From Sodiomyces alkalinus F11 (lineage: Eukaryota > Ascomycota > Sordariomycetes > Glomerellales > Plectosphaerellaceae), in NCBI RefSeq assembly GCF_003711515.1, contig NW_021167079.1, positions 3,008,868 through 3,072,867 on the forward strand: 64,000 nt of DNA, written 5' to 3'. The position numbers and the translations under genes were made by a program. The notes below the pieces were generated by a model. It was given only the letters and a program-made list of their open reading frames with translations. It did no database searches and had not been told where the DNA came from. This document shows positions 38,555 to 48,168 of the stretch, piece by piece (positions within the stretch are counted from its first letter, which is position 1; each line of letters starts with the position of its first letter).

Positions 38555-39458
38555 GTTGATCGTTAGGAATATTAACTGCCTACTTTGTCCTTTCAGGTAA
38601 AAAAAGAAGTCCAAGACTCCAGGGCAGGGCGGGTCGAGGTCGAGTCTGTGTGGACACGAGGGACAGGGGAACAGGGGGAGGAGGGGTCTTGGCGGCTTTG
38701 GTACAGAGCAGGTATGTGACGAGTGGCTGGCGACGCACAAATTATTGGAGAAGAGGTTTGGAATTTCGAAATTGTCAACTCAATATATGTATAAAGCAAG
38801 GGTTTGAATGCAGGAAGCGGCCTTGGATGGCATGTCGTCACAAGTCAGTGTGGAGTGTGGTGTGTGGTGTGTGGTGTGGATGGGCAACATTGTGCGACGC
38901 GAGAACAGGACAAAGACATGACCTTAGTAAGCAGGAGTGTCGATGTCACCTGCCTCCATCTGGCGTAGCTGCCCAAGTCAAGTCGTCATCTCCCTTTTTT
39001 TTCTTTTTTCTTTTTTCTTCCAGGTAAGAAGTAAGATTTCTTTTCCTTTTTCCCTTTTCTGTTCTTTTTCTCTTCTAACCGTTACAACTGCGTCCGCCAC
39101 TCATCCCTCTCTTGCTAAACCGCATCACTTTGGACCCATGGGCTCAAATGGGTAAGCCCACTGAAACGCAGGCCCAAATGGACTGTGTTCTGATGGACCG
39201 ATCATGACTTCATGATTTCCAGGGAAATTTTCACCCTGACACAGCCCCTGATATCCTATTTCTGCTTCACACGCACGCCTCCTGATTCGAACTCGCAACT
39301 GCAGATCGCAGAATTGCGCAGATACAGCGACGAGAGGATCTCAGGCATATAAAGTCCATCTTGCTGGGCAGATTCATCATGTAGCATCAAACAGTCCCAG
39401 CTTTATCACGCATATCGTATCAATCATATCTTCAGCCCCCCTTCTCCTTCTACTCGGA
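38555..39458. other. Intergenic region
   Basis: About 900 bases. GTGGTGTGTGGTGT repeats at 38853-38880 and a T/C-rich tract at 38995-39075 are the visible patterns. A TATA box at 39348 belongs to the small ORF that follows. Confidence 0.5.
39348..39354 (+). promoter_or_regulatory. TATA box before a 42-codon ORF
   Basis: TATAAAG lies 111 bases before the ATG at 39459, and a C/T-rich leader-like segment ends just before that ATG. Confidence 0.4.
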
Positions 39459-39587
39459 ATGTTCCTCGGAGCGCCAACTCCACGGACTCAGCAGACGCAT
39501 CCTCAGTCGAGTACCCCAGACGCAAACCCCCACACAACCCCAGCTCGCTTCATCGAGGGACGCTACGCCACGAAGATTTGCCGCTGA
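39459..39587 (+). CDS. Possible 42-residue peptide gene
   Basis: A short frame (MFLGAPTPRTQQTHPQSSTP at its start, RFIEGRYATKICR at its end) preceded by a good TATA box and a pyrimidine-rich leader. There is no signal peptide or known motif. It may be the first exon of a longer gene or not coding at all; support comes only from promoter-like context. Confidence 0.3.
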   Translation: MFLGAPTPRTQQTHPQSSTPDANPHTTPARFIEGRYATKICR

Positions 39588-40420
39588 ACCGGCACGGCCC
39601 TACCGAGACGCACGTCTCCGACTTCCATTCGATGGGGAGGGACAGGGAGTGGAAGGTCCGTCGCCAAGATGATGCGGGCCAGGCCTAGATTTGGACCTGG
39701 ACCTTCGCGATACCGATGCTACCCTACTATGCTGATAGTAGAAAACAAACATAATTCTTCGCTCCGTTCCGAATCCCATTGCCCATTGCTTGTGCAAAAA
39801 GGCCACATAGGTCCACGAATACAACTCTGAAGATGGTGTCACAAACATCCTCTTCTTGGTCTCGTTATATTCCAGTTCGGGTCTCGAGTTTGGCCGTTTG
39901 CTGACCGCAGCGTTGACCTTATTGCCTACTGGGATCGCCAACACATCAAATGTCATTGACAATGCTCTATTATGGGTCTCGGAGCAGCGAGCTTACTAAA
40001 GCTTTTCAGCCAGCCTCTTCCCGACTGGGCCGCCCTGTCGCCTACGGTCCGATTGTCCGTTACCTCGTGATAGAGACAGGGATCCCAACCCAATGGAAGC
40101 GGGGCTCATGAATTGCGATGCAGTTGGTCCAGTGTCCCATGTCCTTCAATCTTCCCACCCCATTCTGGCTGAATTCCGAGTCCTGACCAACGTGCGAGAA
40201 ACGAGACCAAGACCTCGGGGCCGGCTCTGCCTGTCAAGGAATAATTTGAGGAGGGGAGGGGGCCTAGGTATTTGTAGAAATATCTCACTAGCCCAGCAAC
40301 TCGGACTTTAAGGATGCATAGTTCTCCGAGTCGGGAAGATAACACACTGGAATCGCTGCACTCCCGTCCTCAAACCCGCGATTTCACCACAACAGATAAC
40401 GCAGATCAAAAACTCGAATC
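39588..40420. other. Intergenic region
   Basis: About 830 bases before the aldose 1-epimerase gene, including its promoter. No gene or repeat is seen. Confidence 0.45.
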
Positions 40421-42169
40421 ATGGGATCGAATTCGTCGAGAGTCCAAGGTGCGCACATCTCTTGGTGCAGCTCCGTGCTTATTGGTCTTATTATCATCTC
40501 GACGAGCACCCCGCATGCCAACTGACACCATTCCCTCTCAGTGCCGGCGACGGCGTCAAACGTCCCCAAGCCGGGTGAAGATGGACGATATACCATTTCG
40601 GCCAAAGGCATTAGGGCTCAGGTACGCGAAAATATGACCGAACACCCTCCAGACCTTCAACTCATGCTTCTTCAACCCCCTTCCCAAGTTGCCTGCTCAT
40701 CATGAGGACCAACTACCAACCTCTGACTGGCTTTCTAGTTCATCCCTTACGGGGCTACCCTGACGAACCTCTTCGTCAAGGACAAGCACGGCAACGAAGT
40801 CGATGTCGTGCTTGGCTACGACGACGCATCCTTCTACCGTGCGTTTCAGCGTTTTCCTCAATCCATTCTTCATAGAAGAAAACAAAAGTGTGCGCGAAAA
40901 GACGGCCTACTGAACTGGAGTTGATCGTCATTGGCAGCTGTTGACCCCGGTCACCCCGTATACAACGCCATCCCGGGCCGCTACGTCAACCGGATCGGCG
41001 GCGCCGAATACACCATCGACGGCAAGACCTATCGAACCGAGAAAAATGACGGCCCTGGGAACACCCTCCACAGCGGAGGGAACAACTGGTCCTGGCGCTT
41101 CTGGGACGTCCTCGACGTCAGTGCCTCTGCCATCACTTTCTTCATCTCCGATCCGGAGGGCGCCTCGCAGGGATTCCCGGGCAGAGTAGACTGCAAGGTC
41201 ACTTATAGCGTTAGTGATGGTGGACGTTGGGATATCAAGATGGAAGCTGTTTCGCCCGAGGCCAAAACCCGTACGTTCTTTCGTTCTTTTTCTTTTTTTC
41301 CTTTTTTCTTTTTTTCTTTTTTGCTTCACTTCACTTTCGCAAGTCCAACCAAAATAAAACCTGGACTTGGATGGATGAGAGGACAAGAGAACGGGAGGAT
41401 CGAAAGCACAACACGAAAATGACACTATACTACTGACTGCTGACCATCATCCTCCCCCTTTCCAGCCCTCATGCTTACCCAACACACCTACTTCAACCTC
41501 GAAGCCTACCGCAACCCAGACACCGACACCGTGTTGGAGCACACCCTTCACATGCCCCATGCCAAGCGCTACCTCCCTCTCGACCCCCACGGCCTACCCA
41601 CCGGCGAGATTTCCCCCGTCGCAGGCCCCGCCGGCGGCTCGACGGCCGTCATGGACTTCACGTCCCCGCGTCGCCTAAGCCACGCGCGCGACTCGCCCGA
41701 CTTTGCCACCAACGCCGGCGGAACAGAGGGCTACAACCACTTCTGGCTCTTCGAGGACGTCGCGACCCACGGCTCTGCGTCTGAGTCGCCGGTGCTGACG
41801 CTCGCGAGCCCCTGGAACGGTATCAAGGCCGAACTTCGGACGGACCAGCCCGGCGTCCAGATCTATACCATGGGCTGGAGCGACGGGACTACGCCGTTGA
41901 AATCGACCCAGGGCCGGGAGGGGGTGAGCAGTGTCGGGAGGAGTTCGGGTGTTGCTATTGAGCCGCAGGATTTCACGAATGGTATCAACAAGTGAGTCTT
42001 TTCTTGGCCCTGCCCTAGACGTACTGACATGGCATTTTCTGACTTTTTTCTTCTTCTCTTCTTTTCGCTTCGTCATAGCCCGCAGTGGGGAAGACGGGAT
42101 GCCCAGATTACTGGGCCTGGTGAGACTTATACGTGGGAAGCTTCGTGGACTTTTGGTTTAACAGAGTAA
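40421..42169 (+). CDS. Aldose 1-epimerase (mutarotase, GalM family)
   Basis: Six exons (40421..40448, 40542..40621, 40739..40838, 40938..41270, 41466..41991, 42079..42169) join to 385 residues. The enzyme interconverts alpha and beta anomers of aldoses such as glucose and galactose, in the cytosol as no signal peptide is seen. Family signatures: FIPYGATLTNLFVKDKHGNE, VVLGYDD, IPGRYVNRIGGAEYTIDGK, NTLHSGGNNWSWRFWD, and TQHTYFNL (its His is the likely proton donor). The C-terminal GVAIEPQDF carries the Glu expected to act as base, then NGINNPQWGRRD. The first exon has only nine codons (MGSSNSSRV) and is the least certain. Intron 4 contains a 45-nt polypyrimidine tract (41280-41325), much longer than a splice signal needs. 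Confidence 0.92.
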
Positions 42170-42291
42170 AGGATAGATCTTCCAGGAGTATGATACCGAA
42201 TGATATGCAAGAATAGTCGAGACCAAGCCCAGAGCAGCGTATAATCTGCCAGCAGAGAGACTGATGGCCTTTATATTATGCGAAGTTCAAG

Positions 42292-42318
42292 TGTCGATCA
42301 TGTCGATCATGTCGATCA
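42292..42318. repeat. 9-bp tandem repeat TGTCGATCA x3
   Basis: Three perfect adjacent copies of TGTCGATCA lie 120 bases downstream of the epimerase stop. Confidence 0.85.
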
Positions 42319-43390
42319 AACCACTTCACTGGGATAGGTGTGAGGTCTCAAGATGATAGTAAACATACCAGCAGTGTACTGGGCTGCTACTGCACACGGG
42401 TACTCCTCACATCAACTGGTACAGTTTACCACCGAGGCACGAGAAGACGAGCCCAGACAGGATTCTTCCAGAATGCAGAGATGGACACGAAAGAAGCCTT
42501 CTACTCCGGACTCTTTGCCCGCATGATACCCATTACCCTCCTCTGCTCGACAGGAGCCACTTGCGTTAAAAAGATGCCACACGTAGGATGGCTCCTAAGA
42601 AACCCCTCGGAAGAGATAAGAAGTCGACTTCTCTATGGTCAATGACGTCTCACTGCCTCTTCCCGATGTAACATTGGTGAAGCATAAGATCGACATGAAC
42701 GAATAGCGAACGAGGTATATGCGACGACCACATGCAGAGTAAAGTACTAAAGCATTCGAGGCAGTGTTGCGTGTCGATTGCAGGGGATTTTTGTCAGATT
42801 CTTGCACCCCTGACCTCATCTTCTCTCCAAGATGGTTGTGCCGTGAGGACGGAAAGATGCGAATCATGCGATCCTCCCGCAAGTGGTTAGTTGGGGGGTC
42901 TTGGGGTCCAATGAGAGGGAGAGGACAGGCCAAGCGACGACCCAAGCCTCACCCCGTCGACCTTCTAGATCTGGACTTGATCTCCGCGAGTGCCGGGTCC
43001 CATCTGGGTTCCATCGGGTTCCCATCTGGTCGTTTAGCTTTCAACTGCCGCGCATGTGACGCACCTTATCGCCGTGCATATGGGAACCCCCAGGGTTACA
43101 CTCTCGTCTTACTTGTGGTTTCTTATTGAACGCCTGGGTTACACCCACTTTGTCGGCTTCCTGAATCGCTCACCGTGAATGCGGGTTCTGTCGGATGTAC
43201 GCACGTCTTGCAGTGTTTCTGGGAGGAGGCCTACGGTCTTCTTACACTGATATTATCTTCGACGTGAATGCCCCCCCCTAAGAGAGGGTGACGGCTCGTT
43301 CAATTTGAACCTTCCTTTTTCTGCATCACCACCGAACACGTCTTTCCTCGGCATGCTAGGCATGTGGGGGTTTAGGTTAAAGTCGAGGAG

Positions 43391-43408
43391 GGGAAGGGAA
43401 GGGAAGGG
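43391..43408 (+). promoter_or_regulatory. G-quadruplex motif, (GGGAA) x4
   Basis: Four GGG tracts with AA loops, a canonical intramolecular quadruplex pattern, 92 bases upstream of the TATA box and 227 bases upstream of the ATG of the LVIVD gene. Confidence 0.6.
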
Positions 43409-43499
43409 AAGAGGGCAGAAAGGACGAGGTAGAGAGGACCAGGCGCAGACTACGACGTCCAGTACGAGAGCCGGGATTTCTACATTGCGCGCAGATGAA

Positions 43500-43507
43500 T
43501 ATATAAG
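43500..43507 (+). promoter_or_regulatory. TATA box of the LVIVD-repeat gene
   Basis: TATATAAG 128 bases before the ATG at 43635. Confidence 0.6.
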
Positions 43508-43634
43508 AGAAGAATGGCATCCTCGTCCTGGAAGAAAAGGGAAAATCTCCTCCAGGGTCCTCCGGATACTTCTTTCCGTCTCGCCTTCTTTTCGCTGTTC
43601 TGGATTCTGGCCTTGCTCTTCTTGACCAACAAAG

Positions 43635-45096
43635 ATGAAGGTGACGCTCTCTCTTCTGGCGGCAGCCGCCCTGGCGGGCACTGTCTCGGCCGAGTCGGCC
43701 ATGGAAAGCCTGAGGAAGCTGAAGCTCGAGACGTGGACCGCCGAGAGCGAGGCCGGCGCGTTCGACGTGGACCGCTACGAGCCTCTGATGGCCTCTGCGG
43801 CCTGCGTCAATGGAAGGGCCGGGGAGTACCGGTGCTCCAACGTCGATATGGCCGACTTCCTCCGGCACCAGGACATGGGCTCGTCGACCCGCCGTGGCAA
43901 CGATATCTGTAAGTGAAAGTGAACCAGTTTAAAAACGAGTTGGCCCACCAGCCACCGCTCCCTCCCCCCCCCCCCCCTTCTTGGTCTCTCCAACCTGGCG
44001 AAGAGGAGAGGAAAGCTAACCTGTCCTCCCAGGGGGCTGGACGTCCGCGACCGGCCGTGAATTCGGCGCCGTGGGTCAGACTGACGGTACGGCTTTCGTC
44101 GAAGTCCTCCGCGACGGATCGCTCGTGTACCTCGGCCGCCTGCCTACCCAGACCACGTCGTCCTCCTGGCGCGATATGAAGACGATCGGTGATTACCTAT
44201 ACGTCGGCGCCGAGTCGTCCCGCCACGGCCTGCAGGTCTTCGACATGAAGAGGCTGCTCACGATCAACCCGTCGTCCCCTCGGGTGTTCAGCACCTCGAC
44301 GGACCTGACGGCCCACTTCTCCGGCTTCGGCAACTCGCACAACATCGTCGCCCACGAGGAGGCGAACATGATCTACGCCGTCGGCGCCACGAGCGCCACG
44401 AGCTGCCGCGGCGGCTTGTACATGGTGGACGTCAGCAACCCGGCGCGCCCCACCTCGCCCGGCTGCCTGTCGGCCGGCGGGTACGTGCACGACGCGCAGT
44501 GCGTCACCTATTCCGGCCCGGACACGCGGTACACCGGCCGCCAGATCTGCTTCAACTTCAACGAGAACACGCTGGACATTGTCGACGTGACGAGCAAGAC
44601 CCGTCCCGTCACGCTCAGCAGCACCACCTACAACGGCGCCGCGTACACGCACCAGGGCTGGCTGTCCGACGGGTCCATGCGGTTCCTCCTCTTGGACGAT
44701 GAGCTGGACGAGCAGCGAGGTACTGGTCCGGCCCGGAACAGGCGTACCACGACGTACATCGTCGACGTCGCCAACCTGCAGAGGCCCGTTTTCACCGGTT
44801 ACTACCAGAGCCCCGCCATCGCTATTGACCACAACCAGTACACGCTGAACGGTTTGTCGTACCAGGCCAACTACGGCTCTGGGCTGCGCATCATCGACGT
44901 CCGGACGCTGAGCCGCGACCCCACCGGTGCGGGTATTCGGGAGGTCGGCTACTTCGACTGCCATCCCGAGGACGACAGCGTGGGCGGGCGCACCGAATTC
45001 GTGGGTACCTGGAGCGTGTATCCGTACTTCCGCTCCGGCTTTATCCTTCTCAACAGCATCGAGCGCGGTGTCTTCTCTCTGAGATACACCGGTTAA
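43635..45096 (+). CDS. Secreted LVIVD-repeat beta-propeller protein
   Basis: Exons 43635..43908 and 44033..45096 encode 445 residues. A signal peptide (MKVTLSLLAAAALAGTVSA) directs secretion. Residues about 90-430 contain repeats in which a phrase like YVGAESSRHGLQVFDM, GGLYMVDVSNPARPTSPGCL, NTLDIVDVTSKTRPVTLSS or TTYIVDVANLQRPVFTGYY recurs. This is the LVIVD repeat, which builds a beta-propeller in the choice-of-anchor B group of extracellular proteins. Conserved HNIVAHEE, YVHDAQCVTY and YTHQGWLSDG carry His residues that could bind metal. Function is unknown; fungal members are secreted. The intron (124 nt) contains 14 consecutive C. Strong Ser/Thr/Gly content and even codon bias suggest an expressed gene. 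Confidence 0.88.
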
Positions 45097-46183
45097 GATG
45101 TTGGCGCGGCTGGCGGCCTGGCTGGAATTGAGGCAGACGCGTCGTCGAAGGAAGGCTAGGGGGGGTGGCCTCTGTATGGGACTTGGGCGCATGAGAAGCT
45201 GGCTCTGATGGGCGGGCGTCCTTGGGACAAGGCGTGATTGATGTTGCATGATTCGAAGACCAGATATGGAACAGCTTCCTATAGCAGCTTCATGTCCCGC
45301 GAATGACGAAAATGGTGACGACTATACCAGGCTGTTCTCAGCTTTACCCCCGCCCCGGTCCTTGCCTTTCACTGTGAGCATATCGGAGCAAAGAAGAAAA
45401 CGTAAGGACGTAAGGTGTAATATGGTAATGGGCGATGCGTGGCCGTATCATCCAGGACTCCACCTTCCGCGACTTGATGGGAAAGGGCGCAAGGAGCCAT
45501 CCATCCTAGAATGCTCATGTGCTTGAGTTCGTAAGCCGAGCGAGCCAAGCCGTTAGGTACTCGTGGGGTTTCTCAGCCGGGCAGGGTGGGGAGAAGCGAA
45601 GATGAGAGAGCAGGGACCCCAGACGGAGGGCGGGCGAGGGCGTACGCCTTTCTTCATGTTGCGCCTCCGGTACGTGTTGCAGTCCTTTTGACCGGCCCGG
45701 CACGCCGACCATCATCGACTGTTTCAGAGTATTTGCAGCCCTTGCTGGATCCCGGTATGGCGGACGGTGCCGTGTCTAGGATAAAGACGGCAGAAGAAAG
45801 TTCCAAGATGATGGCCCAGGCAGGATAAATAAAGCGTGAAGCGAAAGTATTGAAGTACTCCTCGGATAAATAGAGCTCCGGACACACGTGCTGTTTTTGC
45901 CTTTGATTGGATGTATGCGCGATTAATGATTACATAAACAGGATACTCGGAACCTCGGAGGCCGCTCTGAGCTTCCTGCGTACCTTATGAATAAGATGCC
46001 TAAGGTATTCCTGTATTCCCATTCCACACGGGGGTATATTTCTGTATTTTTTTTTACGGTGACGCTCGCTGGTTCCTCATCCTGCGAAGAGACAAGCCAG
46101 ATTACACATATTCGCCGTGAGACCAACGAATACGCATTTCGAAACGAACCCCAACACTATGCACCAAATATCCCAGTTCCCAC
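45097..46183. other. Convergent intergenic region
   Basis: About 1.1 kb between 3' ends. Only short frames without protein character are present. Confidence 0.5.
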
Positions 46184-48168
46184 TCATTGCTGCTGCTTCT
46201 CGTTGATCTGGGTCGTCGAGTTGTCGGTGCCGTGGAAGAACTGGTCCGCCTCGTCGATGACATACGTGCGCGACTTGCGCGCTGGCACCTTCTTTTGGAA
46301 CTGAGCAGAACGGAGAAGATGATAGACATCACGTTAGCAAAGATACCGGGGTCTTGACAAAAAGCAGTGCAGTCTTCGAGGGGTGGGCAGGGTGGTACTG
46401 CTCACCATATAGTCCATATCGCCGAAAGTACGGTCCTTGGTCTCGAACATGCGGAAATACCCCCAAACGAAGGTGAACGTGGCGAGAACGGCCCAGAAGA
46501 AGGCAGTCCGGCCACGCCAGTTCCAAGCACCGGGGGAGAGCATGCGGGGCTGCAACGTGCCCCCACAGATAATGTTACCGACGTAGTAGAAGCTGCGCGC
46601 CAGTACGACCGTGTGGGTGCGTAGACGGGTCGAACCAATCTCAGCCACGATAGTGTAGACAATGGGCCCGACGCTCATGGAGTAGGCGCCCAGCCAGACG
46701 ACGCAGAGCAGCGACTGGCCCCACGCCAGGCCTTGGTTCTGCGGCACGGAGGCGAGGACACCAATCGTCCAAAGAATGGCCGTCAGGCTGGCGAAGCCCG
46801 TGAGCCAGATGATGCGTCGGCCGAAGCGGTGGATGTAGAGCCACGAGATGCACGTGCCGATGAAGGCGATGCCCGTGCCGCCGAGGCCGATGTAGTAGGC
46901 CGTGTTGTCGGGGATGCCGGTCTGCTGGAAGAAGAAGGTACCGCCGTAGCAGAGGGCGCCGCCGTTTGTGATCTGCGACATGAAGGCCATGCAGGCGATT
47001 TCGGTGCGGCGGAGGTTCGTGCCGCGGAAGCATTCCCAGTACGACACGCTGGCGCGCTCCTCCTTCTCGACCTTGTCCGTGTGTACCATCATGGCCAGCG
47101 TGGCGTCGAGGTTGACGTTGTGCGAGGGCTCCGAGAGGCGTTCCAGCGACTTCTTCGCCTTGTCGAGTTGGTTCGTCCGGACGAGGAACCAGGGCGACTC
47201 GGGGGCGAAGTAGGCGAGGATGGCCAGCGGGATGGGCCAGACCCACTGCAGGGCGAAGGGGATGCGGTAGGACCATTCGTTGGGCATGTCGACCAGGCCG
47301 GCCAGAACACCGGCCGAGATCAGTTGGCCGGTAGCCCAGCAGCTGTTCCACGGAGCAATGCCTGGTCAGTGATTTGCAAAGAAAGGGAGGAGGAGAAGGG
47401 GAGCACCGAACACGCACAGGTTCACATAAGCAGTCAGATAAGGGCGAATGGCTAGAGGAGTCACCTCGGCGGCGTAGGAGGGTCCGGTCGTGGCAAAGAC
47501 GCCCCAGGGGACATTGCACAACGTCTGCCCGGCGAGCTGGGTCTCGATGTTCTGTGCGAAGAAGACGACAAAGATGAAAGCGCTGAGCCAGAAGAGGGAG
47601 ACGATGAGCACCTTCCTGTGACCCCACCTGGCGGTGCCCCATCCGTTCAGCAGAGCACCAATAATGTTCGCCACCGCGGCGAGGACCCTAAACTGCGTCT
47701 GCCAGTCGGCCGAGATCTGGTAACCGCTCTCCTCGTTCAGGTACTCGCCGTACCTGAGCCGGAACTGGGGGTACCCGATGAAGGAATCAAGGAGCGTCAC
47801 GTCATAGCCTTCCATGACAATCGTCGTCGAGATGGCTAAAATCAATGGAGCGGGAAAAGACACGTTTGAATTAGCCCAACTCGCAGGAAGGTTGAAAGAA
47901 GCGGCAAGACGGGGAAGGTATTGCCAGGTGAGGTCACTGAGGCGAGGGCGGCGGAATACATACCAATGGACCAAAAAGCGGCGCGCTTGTACGTCTTGAA
48001 ACCCTGAATGAAGCCAAAGCTGTGTTCGGCCTCGTTACCCTCCTGAGCACCCAGGTTGAGGACCTTGTCATCGACGGCCGCATCCTGAAGGTTGGCGTTC
48101 GGGTCAGGCCCACGCTCGATCCGAAGATCGCCGGTGGCCGAGTTTTCCTGCGTGCCGGCGGCGCCCAT
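46184..48168 (-). CDS. MFS sugar transporter, alpha-glucoside (maltose) permease type
   Basis: Four exons (47964..48168, 47418..47835, 46406..47342, 46184..46300) join to 558 residues. It is a 12-segment proton/sugar symporter of the plasma membrane. Signatures: MEGYDVTLLDSFIGYPQF, GWGTARWGHRKVLI, CNVPWGVFATTGPSYAAEV, YVNLCWATGQLISAGVL, PESPWFLVRTNQLDKAKKSL, HRFGRRIIW and FETKDRTFGDMDYMF. The GYD near the first segment and the FIGYPQFRLRYG motif are typical of the fungal maltose/alpha-glucoside permease subfamily rather than hexose transporters. The exon 2/3 junction (CT then C) is set by the canonical YVNLCW. The cytosolic N-terminus is acidic (EGNEAEHSFG). The substrate is inferred from subfamily resemblance only. 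Confidence 0.9.

Larger units (their letters stand above)
42170..43634. other. Intergenic region
   Basis: About 1.46 kb. It holds a 9-bp tandem repeat (42292-42318), a G-quadruplex motif (43391-43408) and a TATA box (43500-43507) that belong to the promoter of the LVIVD-repeat gene. No additional gene is supported. Confidence 0.55.

Noticed and set aside
39270..39300. tRNA-like B box on the minus strand (GAGTTCGAATC)
   Set aside because: Flanking bases do not pair as a T stem and no A box was found.
44197..45249. 350-codon minus-strand frame
   Set aside because: Antisense of the LVIVD-repeat gene; no motif of its own and biased to Val/Arg/Ala.
46733..47455. 240-codon plus-strand frame
   Set aside because: Antisense of the sugar transporter.
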